Part shown: piece by piece, positions 18,356 to 26,379 of the stretch
How the letters are laid out: every line of letters starts with the position of its first letter
Numbering within the stretch: position 1 is the stretch's first letter
DNA from: Peristeroidobacter agariperforans
Lineage (GTDB): Bacteria; Pseudomonadota; Gammaproteobacteria; Steroidobacterales; Steroidobacteraceae
Length of the DNA stretch: 64,000 bases
Direction of reading: 5' to 3'
Assembly: GCF_004138335.1 (NCBI RefSeq)
Contig: NZ_RYFW01000001.1
Span: 62,001 to 126,000 of the forward strand
Made by a program: the position numbers and the translations under genes
Notes under the pieces: generated by a model
Seen by the model: the letters and a program-made list of their open reading frames with translations, nothing else
The model's database searches: none
Told to the model about the DNA's origin: nothing

Positions 18356-18751
18356 ATGGAAGACGATCCGACGACTGCGGCCCTGTTCGACGCGCTGGCT
18401 CGCGAGCAAGCACACTTCGCAGATGCGCCAGAAGCCTTCTTGCGCGCATGGAAGCAAGGCGTGGAACTCGCGGGCGTACGGTTCTTCGGGAACGGGACGC
18501 GCGAAGATCTCAATCGCGCCACCCGAAAGTGGGACTTGTGTCCCAACGTCACACTGATCAATGACGCAATCAACGTCTTGAGCCCGGGCGAAGCCATCTT
18601 CCTTGCGTCGCTCGTCAGCTTCTACGACTCCGACGACGGTGGGCGCCTGCTACGCCACGTCGGAGCGGACGGCCTTGCCGACCTTGGCCGACTCGATCTC
18701 AAACGCCGGACCGTCATCGCCGGCTTGCTGCTCCACTACACCGGTTGGTAG
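18356..18751 (+). CDS. Hypothetical ICE protein behind leader element A
   Basis: 131-aa protein starting MEDDPTTAALFDALAREQAH. I chose ATG 18356 because of the GGGAG before it and because the longer frame would run through the structured leader. Mostly helical, with a RTVIAGLLLHYTGW C-terminus. Family not recognised; composition and position match ICE accessory genes. Confidence 0.65.
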   Translation: MEDDPTTAALFDALAREQAHFADAPEAFLRAWKQGVELAGVRFFGNGTREDLNRATRKWDLCPNVTLINDAINVLSPGEAIFLASLVSFYDSDDGGRLLRHVGADGLADLGRLDLKRRTVIAGLLLHYTGW

Positions 18752-18843
18752 CGGCACAGGCGCCGCTCGGCACTTCTACTTCACCCCAGGGACAGTGCTC
18801 CCTGTGGAGCATTGTTCCTCCTTTCATACCAGAGGAGAGATCA

Positions 18844-19134
18844 GTGACGAAGAACATCACAGGCGACTCACAAGCCACCACGATTGCCCGCACGATCGAA
18901 GCGCTGACCGGCGGTCTGAGTCAATGCGCGAAGTGCAGCGCGGAGGCCAACATGCTTGCCAAACGTGGCAAGTTTGACGCAGCCGTCGGCACACTCGCAG
19001 GCATCGACGTGGTTCTGAGCGAATCCATCGCACTCTATCGAGCAACACTCGCCCTTCATCGTACGAGGCGGAAAGCCGACCGCGTCACAGCCAACCGTCA
19101 CATCTTCGCGGGCCGGCGACAGTACCACCGGTAG
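18844..19134 (+). CDS. Small hypothetical ICE protein
   Basis: 96-aa protein starting with GTG, six bases after AGGAG. Helical, with a CAKCSAEANMLAKRGKFD segment and a basic C-terminus (HRTRRKADRV, AGRRQYHR), which could bind nucleic acid. Two small hairpins just upstream (around 18789-18813) separate it from the previous gene. Family not recognised. Confidence 0.6.
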   Translation: MTKNITGDSQATTIARTIEALTGGLSQCAKCSAEANMLAKRGKFDAAVGTLAGIDVVLSESIALYRATLALHRTRRKADRVTANRHIFAGRRQYHR

Positions 19135-19264
19135 GACGACACTCGCAGGATTCCTGCGTGCGAGACCCTGATGTCAACTCTCTGGCAGACATGAATCGTG
19201 CGACCTCGCGCGAGAGACTGACCCCACATCCCGTTTTCGTTCTTCACCAGCAGGAGTACATTCC

Positions 19265-19822
19265 ATGACTTACGTCATTCATCAGAATCGCGTCAGCTTG
19301 CGAAGTCTCAAGACGGCCGACTTTGCCAGCCAGGAAACACTGTGCTTCTCTGCCACGGTGCTCCGTGACGGGCACCCGATTGCGGAGGCTCGAAACGACG
19401 GGCACGGCGGCTGCACAGTCCTTCGTCCGCTGAAGCGCAATCATGCGCAACTCGCCGAGGCAGAGGCCTTCGCGAGAACGCTTCCGCCGGTGATCGTCGA
19501 ACACGACGAAGACCCTTCGGGTAATCTCACCATCGACGTCACGCTCGAGTTTCTCGTCGATCATTTGGCGTCTCAGATGCATGCGGATAGAAAGATTCGT
19601 GCCGCGTTCAAGCGGCAATTCGCCAACGAGGTGCTCTACGTCAGAGACGACCAACTGCTGTACTTGAAGGGAGTTCCGCTCAAGACGGTGACGGACAGGT
19701 CGGCACTCTTTGCTTGGCTTCGAGCAAACCACAAATCGGACATCACCATTCTTGCCGAGCTTCCACTCGAGGAAGCGTTCTTGCTTTGGAAGCGTTACAT
19801 GCTCGAGGACGGGCGGTCATGA
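19265..19822 (+). CDS. Hypothetical ICE accessory protein
   Basis: 185-aa soluble protein beginning MTYVIHQNRVSLRSLKTADF. Mixed alpha/beta character with no catalytic motif I can identify. CAGCAGGAG lies upstream of the ATG. A perfect small hairpin (CGCAGGA/TCCTGCG, 19144-19158) stands in the gap before it, as between most genes of this region. Confidence 0.65.
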   Translation: MTYVIHQNRVSLRSLKTADFASQETLCFSATVLRDGHPIAEARNDGHGGCTVLRPLKRNHAQLAEAEAFARTLPPVIVEHDEDPSGNLTIDVTLEFLVDHLASQMHADRKIRAAFKRQFANEVLYVRDDQLLYLKGVPLKTVTDRSALFAWLRANHKSDITILAELPLEEAFLLWKRYMLEDGRS

Positions 19823-19942
19823 ACCCGTCGACAATCGCACGCAGAGTAATTCGGCGCCTGCGGACTGCCTATTCTCTCGGGACGTGAGTGGAGTGCTGCA
19901 CAATGCTTGGAACCATGTCTGCTGACATACGTCAGCTGCATG

Positions 19943-20038
19943 CCCGGTAGCTGTCGATCTTTGACGCTACCGATCCAGTTCGCTTCAGGCATCCCTCGGC
20001 GAACGCTCATCGGGTACGACGCTCGATGAAGATGCCAG
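19943..20038 (+). ncRNA. Structured leader element, copy E (three hairpins)
   Basis: Stem 1 CGGTAGC (19945-19951)/GCTACCG (19966-19972). Stem 2 GTTCGC (19978-19983)/GCGAAC (19999-20004) with GCATC in its loop. Stem 3 TCATCG (20007-20012)/CGATGA (20024-20029), then GATGCCAG. Stem 2 has two compensated base pairs relative to copies A and B. It lies about 105 nt upstream of the DUF3577 gene at 20144. Confidence 0.7.
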
Positions 20039-20143
20039 ATCGTTCTTCTCTCCTGTTCCGCGCGGACGCCTACGCCTTCCCCGCGGGACAGGCGTACGTC
20101 TCCGCGCTCTCGTTACATTCACGATCGCCCGGAGGCTTCTTCC

Positions 20144-20653
20144 ATGACCACGTTGAACTCCAAGTACTGCAATCTTCTCACAACCGGTGAGGGTCTTGTC
20201 GTTGACATCCACACGGAGCGAACTCGGTGGGGTCAAAGCCTGCTGGCCTGCCATATCAAGGCACTCCATGGGCTACGCGACAAGGCGGAATATCTTGACT
20301 ATGACGCGAGAGTCGTTGGGAAACAGGCTGAGCGTCTGATTCGAAAAGCCCAGAACGCTGTCAACGCTGGCTGCGATGTGCTGATCGCCTTCAAGGCCGG
20401 CGTTCGCTGGCTCAGCATTATCAAATACGATGACGACCACCCGAGGGCCGGCGAGATCGACATCGTGCAGAAAGCACGCCTGCTGTTTGTCCATTGGATG
20501 GACGTGGACGGCGTGCGCGTCTATACCGCCGAAGCCAGTGCCGTCCGAGACGGCAATGCTGAAGACGCGCTGACCGGCAATGACTCCTCCGATGCCGCCA
20601 CTCCCAAGCCGGCCGCCGCCGCTGACGTCACAGCGCTCGCTGCGTCAGCCTGA
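20144..20653 (+). CDS. DUF3577 (STY4534-family ICE replication) protein, copy 1
   Basis: 169-aa protein. The core (YCNLLTTGEGLVVDIH; LLACHIKALHGLRDKAEYLDYDARVVG; ARLLFVHWMDVDGVRVYTAE) matches the DUF3577/STY4534 family of ICEs, thought to act in ICE replication. The tail is Ala-rich. CGGAGG stands before the ATG. A second, diverged copy follows at 21462, and both have the same type of structured leader. An intrinsic-terminator-like hairpin follows at 20661. Confidence 0.8.
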   Translation: MTTLNSKYCNLLTTGEGLVVDIHTERTRWGQSLLACHIKALHGLRDKAEYLDYDARVVGKQAERLIRKAQNAVNAGCDVLIAFKAGVRWLSIIKYDDDHPRAGEIDIVQKARLLFVHWMDVDGVRVYTAEASAVRDGNAEDALTGNDSSDAATPKPAAAADVTALAASA

Positions 20654-20660
20654 TGCATAA

Positions 20661-20679
20661 GGCCCCCTTCTCGGGGGCC
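20661..20679 (+). terminator. Hairpin terminator after DUF3577 copy 1
   Basis: GGCCCCC/GGGGGCC with a TTCTC loop, eight bases after the stop and followed by CTTCTT. Confidence 0.65.
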
Positions 20680-20838
20680 CTTCTTGCGACTCGCTTCAGC
20701 CTCATCAAAGCACTCGTTGGACGCGAGTGTTGCAGGAACGTCTGCGCGCTTGCGTCGCTCTGCGATGTCATGCACGTGAACATTTGGCTCATGCCCTCCT
20801 CCCTGGCCTCTTCAACAAACCAACGCAAGGAGATGTCC

Positions 20839-21117
20839 ATGTCACAGACAAGCCGCACCGGGGGCTCGTCCAGCTATCTATTGCGATTCTCGGCCGTTGC
20901 ATCGGCGCTGATCCTCGTTAGAAAGGTTAGAGCCGTGTGGGTTGCGACCGAGCAGCACGCACTGAACCATCGACATGCCTATCGGGCGGCCCACACCAGC
21001 CTCCACTTGACGTATCTTGCGCTCGTTGCTGCGCATGGTCCTTACAATCTGGCTGCCGGCGTGCTCTTTGTCGTCATGGCCTTTGGATGGGCTCTGCGCC
21101 TGGACGCCGAGTCCTGA
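20839..21117 (+). CDS. Small hypothetical protein with hydrophobic segments
   Basis: 92-aa protein. ATG 20839 has AAGGAG six bases upstream (a second ATG at 20833 touches the Shine-Dalgarno). Two hydrophobic stretches (LLRFSAVASALILV near the start; AAGVLFVVMAFGWAL near the end) suggest an inner-membrane hairpin. Family not recognised. Confidence 0.55.
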   Translation: MSQTSRTGGSSSYLLRFSAVASALILVRKVRAVWVATEQHALNHRHAYRAAHTSLHLTYLALVAAHGPYNLAAGVLFVVMAFGWALRLDAES

Positions 21118-21248
21118 GAGAACTTGCGGGCAAGTCGGTACCCATCATCAATGCGGTGCGCCTCACGTTCTCATTGCCGCGCGACGATTCGGACCGTTTC
21201 AATCCATCCTCACCGCATGTCTGCTGAATCACCAGCAACATGCCAGTA

Positions 21249-21353
21249 GTCATCGGTCCGTTGGACTACGACGCGGCTTGCGCCGCGTGACCGAACCAGT
21301 TCGCAAAGCATCCTTTGTGCGAACGTCATCAAGTCAACCTGATGATGGATGCC
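21249..21353 (+). ncRNA. Structured leader element, copy D (three hairpins)
   Basis: Stem 1 CGGTC (21254-21258)/GACCG (21289-21293) encloses the perfect inner stem ACGCGGC/GCCGCGT (21271-21288, TTGC loop). Stem 2 GTTCGC (21299-21304)/GCGAAC (21319-21324) with GCATC in its loop. Stem 3 TCATC (21326-21330)/GATGA (21341-21345), then GATGCC. Lies about 110 nt upstream of DUF3577 copy 2. Confidence 0.7.
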
Positions 21354-21461
21354 ACCGTCGTCCCTTCTGATCCTTTGACCCATGCGGGGCTTAAGTCGCT
21401 TGTTCCTGTTGGACCAAGCGACGTCTGCCCGCTTCATTCGTGCAACTTACGGAGATTCGTC

Positions 21462-21962
21462 ATGACGCTCCCATCCCCCAACGTGGACTTCTACAACCTG
21501 CAGACCGCAAACATTCGTGGCGTAGGCCAGGTCAAGCAGGTCCGTTCCGTCACGCCCAGGCGAGGCAAGCCGTTCACTGCCTGCACACTCGTCGCGCTGC
21601 TTGGCCCCAGCAAGCAACCCAGACACCGATACTTCGACTGCGAAGTGACCGGGCAAGTTGCTGCGCAAGAGATTCTGAAATGCAAGGAAGCCTGCGACGC
21701 CGGCCGCAAGATCATGATCAAGTTCGAACTCAGTGCGGCTGAACTCAATCCGTTCACCTATCGCAACGGCGACAGAAAGGACGAGGTTGGCTTTACTGAG
21801 AAGGCCAGTTTGGCCGCCATCGATTGGCTCACGATCGATGATGAGCTGAAATATCAGGCCGATGTCAACGCCAACTCCAAGGACGCCGCGGACGAACTCG
21901 CTCCTGCGGCGTCCGCCACCAATGCCATCGTGTCTCCGGAGCCCATCGCTGCCGCTTCGTGA
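21462..21962 (+). CDS. DUF3577 (STY4534-family) protein, copy 2
   Basis: 166-aa paralogue of the gene at 20144. Shared layout: FYNLQTANIRGVGQV; FTACTLVALLGPSKQPRHRY; FDCEVTGQVAAQEILKCKEA; a C-terminal LAAIDWLTIDDELKYQ strand; then an Ala-rich tail. ACGGAG precedes ATG 21462; the frame extends upstream through the structured leader, which is why the later start was chosen. Confidence 0.8.
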   Translation: MTLPSPNVDFYNLQTANIRGVGQVKQVRSVTPRRGKPFTACTLVALLGPSKQPRHRYFDCEVTGQVAAQEILKCKEACDAGRKIMIKFELSAAELNPFTYRNGDRKDEVGFTEKASLAAIDWLTIDDELKYQADVNANSKDAADELAPAASATNAIVSPEPIAAAS

Positions 21963-22024
21963 CGCCTGGTAGGTCACGCGACAGTCGACCGTCGCTCTCT
22001 CGCTTTGTCATTTCCACCGACTGC

Positions 22025-22051
22025 CTGTTGGCGCGTCGTACGCGCCAACAG
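22025..22051. repeat. Perfect 11-bp inverted repeat between small genes
   Basis: CTGTTGGCGCG/CGCGCCAACAG with a 5-base loop, 33 nt before the next start. Could be a terminator for the DUF3577 gene or part of the next gene's leader. Confidence 0.6.
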
Positions 22052-22083
22052 TCTCGGCCGACTTGCAATCACGGAGCTACCCC

Positions 22084-22470
22084 ATGGGATGGTACTTCCG
22101 GCGCTGCTCTCGCGAAGATCTCATCGCAGAGCTGATCAAACCCAGCGATACCGATCGCGCTCGGATCGACGTCATCGCTCATACCCTGAGCGAAAACGTG
22201 TTGTGGTCCGTCGTTCGCGTTAATGCCAAGCAATCGGGGGTCATGAATCTCGCCATCGGCCAATCCTGCTCATACATCCGCTGCGATCTGCTAGACCAGC
22301 ACGGAGATGAGTGGGGATACAAGCCGCTGGACGAATCCATGCATCCCTACTACTACAATTGTCCTCTTGCATATCTCGAACTCGCACCCGTGCAGTGCCC
22401 TGAATGGCGTGAAAACGTTCGCGCGTATCACGGTGCTCGTACGCATCACGAGCGCACTCCAGTCGCTTGA
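22084..22470 (+). CDS. Hypothetical ICE accessory protein
   Basis: 128-aa protein starting MGWYFRRCSREDLIAELIKP, with ACGGAG before ATG 22084. Its aromatic-rich middle (DESMHPYYYNCPLAYLELAP) and RVNAKQSGVMNLAIGQSC segment read as a compact beta-rich fold. It belongs to the small-gene train of the ICE; family function unknown. Confidence 0.65.
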   Translation: MGWYFRRCSREDLIAELIKPSDTDRARIDVIAHTLSENVLWSVVRVNAKQSGVMNLAIGQSCSYIRCDLLDQHGDEWGYKPLDESMHPYYYNCPLAYLELAPVQCPEWRENVRAYHGARTHHERTPVA

Positions 22471-22545
22471 ACTTCTGCTCATTCGTTCCAACGGGTGCGC
22501 CCAAGCATTCTCGCCCCCCCTCTCCATTTTTTAAAGGACACTACT

Positions 22546-22812
22546 ATGGATCCCAAACTATCGTCACTCACCGTCGAACAGCTTCAGATGGTGGAAGAGC
22601 AACTGTCGAGAGATTCGTCATCGACCAACATCGAGCTGCAGTCACAATTCGTCCAGTGCGGACTGACGCCGGAACAAGCCGAGCAGGTGCTGATCTACCG
22701 GCAGTTGTATCTCGAGCATCTGTACCTCGATGGTCATACGCCCATCCTCAAAGGTGAGCAGGCGATCCGATTCAATCCAAATCGGCAACCGCTTGAGTTG
22801 ATGACCGGCTGA
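22546..22812 (+). CDS. Small hypothetical protein
   Basis: 88-aa helical protein beginning MDPKLSSLTVEQLQMVEEQL, preceded by AAAGGAC. Contains a CGLTPEQAEQVLIYRQLYLEH segment. Nothing identifies its function. Confidence 0.6.
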   Translation: MDPKLSSLTVEQLQMVEEQLSRDSSSTNIELQSQFVQCGLTPEQAEQVLIYRQLYLEHLYLDGHTPILKGEQAIRFNPNRQPLELMTG

Positions 22813-22822
22813 CATTTTCCGA

Positions 22823-22863
22823 CCACCGCAGGGGCATCACTTTGCCCCTTGCGGCTGGGGTGG
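22823..22863. repeat. Extended hairpin between small genes
   Basis: Outer CCACC/GGTGG and inner GGGGCA/TGCCCC stems with CGCA/TTGCG between them. It lies 11 nt after the previous stop and 26 nt before the next start. Terminator-like, without a clear T-run. Confidence 0.55.
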
Positions 22864-22888
22864 TGCCTCGTCGTTTCTTGGAGGCATC

Positions 22889-23194
22889 ATGACGACCACC
22901 GGTTCCTTTCACCCGCGGTTCGAACCGGGCCGCTTGGAGCTCAGCTCAGGGGTTGAGGACCTTGTGAACCGAGGCCAGCTCAACGTTGATCACTACCTGC
23001 ATCGTCATCTCCGTGGTGACTGGGGCGATATTGGCAAGGCTGCTCGAGAGGCCAATGAGCAAGCCCTTCGTCGAGGCGGTGTCCTGTATTCGTCTTATGT
23101 GCTCACGACAGAGACGAAGCTCATGATCGTCACGGCGGATAGCCGCACAGAAACCGCCGTGCTGCTCGTTCCTACGCTCCGCACTTCACCCTAA
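22889..23194 (+). CDS. Conserved small plasmid/ICE protein
   Basis: 101-aa protein with TTGGAGG before the start. The order RFEPGRL, HRHLRGDWGDIGKAAREANE, RRGGVLYSSYVL, KLMIVTADSRTETAVLLVP matches a small protein family common on plasmids and ICEs (central SGDWGDL-like motif, C-terminal ITEADRxxTTLLLP-like strand). Function not established; a role in host takeover or anti-defence is possible. Confidence 0.7.
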   Translation: MTTTGSFHPRFEPGRLELSSGVEDLVNRGQLNVDHYLHRHLRGDWGDIGKAAREANEQALRRGGVLYSSYVLTTETKLMIVTADSRTETAVLLVPTLRTSP

Positions 23195-23350
23195 GACGCC
23201 GTATCGCAGCTCTCGGCAGCGGACCGCCGCTATTGCGCCGTCGGCCATCCGAACCTGATCCGGATGGACCTGCTCGTTCTTCACTCTCGACATCAACGAG
23301 TCCGCGTCACAACTCCCGATCTCAAACACTCACTTCATGAGGATACATCC

Positions 23351-23608
23351 ATGACCAATTCCTATGCACCTGAGGTGCAATGCGACCATTCTGGAAAGTG
23401 GTATGGCAATGCGCTGCGCTTTGCGAGTGAATCCGAAGCACAGAAGAACGTCCGTGACCTGGCTAGCCGCTGGACGCTGGTCCACAACACCCGCGTCGTT
23501 CCCTCCGAGGATCCACCCAACTATCGGTGGGACGACACGCTGGGTCTGGTGCGCATTACCGGTGGCGACGACAAACACGTCGCGCCGGATCACACCGCCA
23601 CGCTCTAA
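23351..23608 (+). CDS. Small hypothetical ICE protein
   Basis: 85-aa protein beginning MTNSYAPEVQCDHSGKWYGN, with GAGGAT before ATG 23351. The middle (FASESEAQKNVRDLASRWTL) looks like a strand-helix unit. Family not recognised. The upstream gap (23195-23350) contains small inverted repeats (for example CCATCCG/CGGATGG). Confidence 0.6.
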   Translation: MTNSYAPEVQCDHSGKWYGNALRFASESEAQKNVRDLASRWTLVHNTRVVPSEDPPNYRWDDTLGLVRITGGDDKHVAPDHTATL

Positions 23609-23641
23609 GCATCGTTCTCTGCCATCACGTCCACATCACAC

Positions 23642-23674
23642 GTCGGGATCGCACCCGACGGGGGCGATCCCGAC
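23642..23674. repeat. Perfect 11-bp inverted repeat
   Basis: GTCGGGATCGC/GCGATCCCGAC with an 11-base loop, in the gap after the gene ending at 23608. Likely terminator or RNA 3' end; followed by a C-rich tract rather than T-rich. Confidence 0.6.
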
Positions 23675-23704
23675 TCAACGACTCACAAGTTTGAGGAAGG
23701 GTCC

Positions 23705-24115
23705 ATGACCGAGAAGTCATACGTTTCCATGGAACGTCGCATCTGCATCGTCTGCGGCACTGAGTACGACACGAACGCACTGCTCATCGACAAGCATCTG
23801 CGAGCCAGCTTGGACAGATATACGATCACTGGCTGGGGGCTATGTTCGAAGGACGAGCAGCTATTCAACGCGGGCTTTGCCGCATTAGTAGAGATCGATC
23901 CAGCAAAGAGCGGTAGCCCGCCAGACGGTGCGAGCGTCAAACCAGAGCAGGTCTACCGGACGGGCGCGCTCGCGCATCTCAGGCGAGATATCGCCGCGAA
24001 GGTGTTCAACGTTCCCATTCGTCAAGGTCTGCCGTGCGTGTTCGTCGAACCAGGCATGATTCGGAAGCTTCAGGCAGCGACGCACGCCTCGACAGATCGA
24101 GCTGATGCGACCTGA
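23705..24115 (+). CDS. Conserved hypothetical protein with a CxxC motif
   Basis: 136-aa protein, GAGGAAGGG before the start. An N-terminal CIVCGTEYDTNALLIDKHLR segment and a further cysteine in GWGLCSKDEQ suggest metal binding. It resembles a small plasmid-borne family. The C-terminal half has a VFNVPIRQGLPCVFVEPGMI strand. Role unknown. Confidence 0.65.
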   Translation: MTEKSYVSMERRICIVCGTEYDTNALLIDKHLRASLDRYTITGWGLCSKDEQLFNAGFAALVEIDPAKSGSPPDGASVKPEQVYRTGALAHLRRDIAAKVFNVPIRQGLPCVFVEPGMIRKLQAATHASTDRADAT

Positions 24116-24171
24116 TCATGCTCACCCAGCCACTGCATTGACCTGAGCTGACGCAAGTCTGTCTCCCGCAT

Positions 24172-24195
24172 ACGCGGCCCCTCTTGGGGCCGCGT
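24172..24195 (+). terminator. Intrinsic terminator
   Basis: ACGCGGCCCC/GGGGCCGCGT stem with a TCTT loop, followed by CCTTCCCTGTTTGTTTT. Confidence 0.75.
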
Positions 24196-24390
24196 CCTTC
24201 CCTGTTTGTTTTCACGATCCGCTCCGGCTCCCTCCCATAGGCGCTCACCAGGTGACTGGCAGGTGCCCTTTTCATTCAAGGCCGGCCCGCATGGGCTAAC
24301 GCACCCGTGCTGCGCAGTGCCGCCGATCGCCAGTGCGTCTGGCAACCACACTTCCGCTCCTATCACTTCACCCCGATCGAGGAATTCAAC

Positions 24391-24999
24391 ATGACCTATT
24401 CACAGGATCTCGAACCCGCGGCGGCCCGTGTGTCGACCGCGTTACGCAAGCTTGCAACCGCAGCGAGCGGCCATCTAGGCAGCGACTGTTACATACATGC
24501 AGAGTTGGGACGCGTGTTGCTCGCGGACTGCGGTTTCCAAGCCTTGCGCGTCGTGGGCTTTGCCGCGTGGCGTGTCGGCGAAGGCAACGGCGATGTCATT
24601 GCTCACGCGCCCTATGTGAAGGGCTATCTACCCGCGGGCGTCAAAGGCTTCGCTTACCACGCATGGCTCGATTGTTCTGGATTCATTGTCGACTTCACGA
24701 CGTATCAGCTGAGGCACAAGGCGCAAGAACTGGATGCGATGGACGGTGGCCATACGACGGTGAATTGGTGCCCGGCGTTTTTGCTGCTGCCAAAAAACTC
24801 AATCCGAAGCTACAAGGAGGTCGCCGCCACTCTGCACCCGGGCGTGGCCTATTACGAAGCACGTCCCGAGCTCGAGCGGGCGTTGCGCACGCAGTTCACA
24901 CTCGACCCGCAGGACGTTCATGCTGCTCGTGTGATCCTTGCGAATCCGGGAATGACCGTGCTCGGTCCCAACGGCATGGCCCGGCGCATCGATCAGTGA
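24391..24999 (+). CDS. Putative transglutaminase-like protein (DUF2026-like)
   Basis: 202-aa protein with GAGGAA before ATG 24391. A possible catalytic set is visible in the order expected of a transglutaminase-like fold: a cysteine in LLADCGFQALRVVGF, a histidine in GFAYHAWLDC and an aspartate in FIVDFTTYQL. The arrangement resembles DUF2026 proteins found on mobile elements. Function is inference; no activity can be assigned. Confidence 0.6.
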   Translation: MTYSQDLEPAAARVSTALRKLATAASGHLGSDCYIHAELGRVLLADCGFQALRVVGFAAWRVGEGNGDVIAHAPYVKGYLPAGVKGFAYHAWLDCSGFIVDFTTYQLRHKAQELDAMDGGHTTVNWCPAFLLLPKNSIRSYKEVAATLHPGVAYYEARPELERALRTQFTLDPQDVHAARVILANPGMTVLGPNGMARRIDQ

Positions 25000-25041
25000 T
25001 GTTGAATCGATACCCGTTTAGAACTTCACATCCGCAAGTTG

Positions 25042-25062
25042 GCGGCCCCCGCCGGGGGCCGC
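25042..25062 (+). terminator. GC-rich hairpin before the transfer region
   Basis: GCGGCCCCC/GGGGGCCGC with a 3-base loop, 43 nt after the previous stop. Separates the accessory genes from the transfer genes. Confidence 0.65.
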
Positions 25063-25181
25063 ATTCCTCGGCTGCGCGATTCCGAGCATAAATCGACTTG
25101 CTCGCGACTCGCATTCTCTGCTGATTGCGCCGCAGTTCACCGCCACGCTGCCGTCCAGTCAGTGGTATCTGGGGAACCCCA

Positions 25182-25727
25182 ATGCGTCGCGAGTCGAGTT
25201 CCGTCTGTTTTCAGCGCCGTCTCATCTACGCAGGGCTCGCCTGCCTCGGCTTGATGGCAGGGTGCACCGCGACTTCACCGACGGTCGTGGCGCCCGCCAC
25301 GCCGTCTTCTCCGGAACTCTTGCCGTCAGACGGCACACTGGTCGTGCGTCATGGTCGGTACACGCTCGTAGAGCTGATTCCGGAGCATGACCAAAGCGAT
25401 CTGATGCAGCAGATCATGGATATCACGTTTCCCGCAGCCGTGATTCACAGTGTCACGGACGCACTTCGTTACCTGTTGCTGCACTCGGGCTATCGCATGA
25501 GCGAGGACTGCGAGGCCGCTCACGCCTTCGATGGACTGGCGTTTCCCGCGACTCACGCATACCTCGGACCTCTCACGCTACGCAACGCGCTTCAGGTACT
25601 TGTCGGACCGGGGTGGCAGCTAGACGAGGACAACGCATCCCGCACAGTTTGCTTCGCACGCCGCGACGCCGCGCAGCCGGCCGCCGGCACCGTCCGCGGC
25701 GACGCGACGGAGCACGGCAATGACTGA
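25182..25727 (+). CDS. PilL N-terminal-like conjugative lipoprotein (TIGR03748)
   Basis: 181-aa predicted lipoprotein, first gene of the transfer cluster. The signal has a lipobox (GLACLGLMAGC), followed by a Pro/Ser linker and a conserved core (TVSVTDALRYLLLHSGYR-like block: IHSVTDALRYLLLHSGYRMS; then LGPLTLRNALQVLVGPGWQL), matching TIGR03748. I chose ATG 25182, since the longer frame lacks a signal peptide at its start. The end overlaps the next gene by eight bases. Confidence 0.85.
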   Translation: MRRESSSVCFQRRLIYAGLACLGLMAGCTATSPTVVAPATPSSPELLPSDGTLVVRHGRYTLVELIPEHDQSDLMQQIMDITFPAAVIHSVTDALRYLLLHSGYRMSEDCEAAHAFDGLAFPATHAYLGPLTLRNALQVLVGPGWQLDEDNASRTVCFARRDAAQPAAGTVRGDATEHGND

Positions 25728-26370
25728 CCCTGCAACGTCACCTCGATCACGACTCCTTCGCGTCCTTGCGATCGTTTGGGTCACGCTGATCAGCGCTATA
25801 GCGCTCGTTGACCGAGTTGCCGTAGGGCATCTGACCCAGCGTGTCGAGGGGAACCTCGAGTATGGCCAGTTGGTGGTGGAAGCCCTCGAGGAGCGGTTGA
25901 GTGCAGTCGAGCAACGCATGGGAGCGCTCCAACGTGCTCCCCGCCAAGTCAGCAAGGCCGCGTTTGCCGAGGCGCAGCAAGCACTCGATGATCGGCTTGA
26001 TCAAATCGATCGAACAATACGTGAGTCAGCGCGCGCGAGCGACCTCGTGTCTCTGCAGGAGCGACTGATCGCCGTCGAAAAAGGGCTGGCGCGCGCGAGA
26101 ACATCCAAGCGTCCCGCAACGCCCACGCGCGCACCCGATGCCGTTCACACCGAACCGCCGCCTCCAGACCCGCCATTCACCGTGCTCGGCATCGAATGGC
26201 GCGGCGGCAAGCGCTTCCTGTCGTTGGCGCCTACCGGCGCGTACTCACTCGATGCCGTGCGCGTACTGCAACCGGGCGAGGCGTACGACGATTGGCAACT
26301 TGAAAGCGTGGATCGCGACAGCGCCGCCTTTCGAGTCGCCGGTCGGTTGCAGCGAGTCACGGTTCCATAG
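25720..26370 (+). CDS. ICE inner-membrane coiled-coil protein
   Basis: 216-aa protein with one N-terminal membrane segment (LLRVLAIVWVTLISAIALVD), a long coiled coil at about residues 40-125 and a Pro-rich linker. It ends in a small beta domain (FTVLGIEWRGGKRFLSLAP), which resembles the periplasmic domain of PilP-like proteins. Its start overlaps the previous stop. Usual gene at this place in PFGI-1-type transfer clusters; precise role unknown. Confidence 0.7.
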   Translation: MTDPATSPRSRLLRVLAIVWVTLISAIALVDRVAVGHLTQRVEGNLEYGQLVVEALEERLSAVEQRMGALQRAPRQVSKAAFAEAQQALDDRLDQIDRTIRESARASDLVSLQERLIAVEKGLARARTSKRPATPTRAPDAVHTEPPPPDPPFTVLGIEWRGGKRFLSLAPTGAYSLDAVRVLQPGEAYDDWQLESVDRDSAAFRVAGRLQRVTVP

Positions 26371-26379
26371 AGCACAGAC

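Noticed and set aside
22025-23674. Hairpins at 22025, 22823 and 23642 as further members of the leader family
   Set aside because: They lack the ACCGA, CGC and GCATC landmarks; they look like simple inverted repeats.
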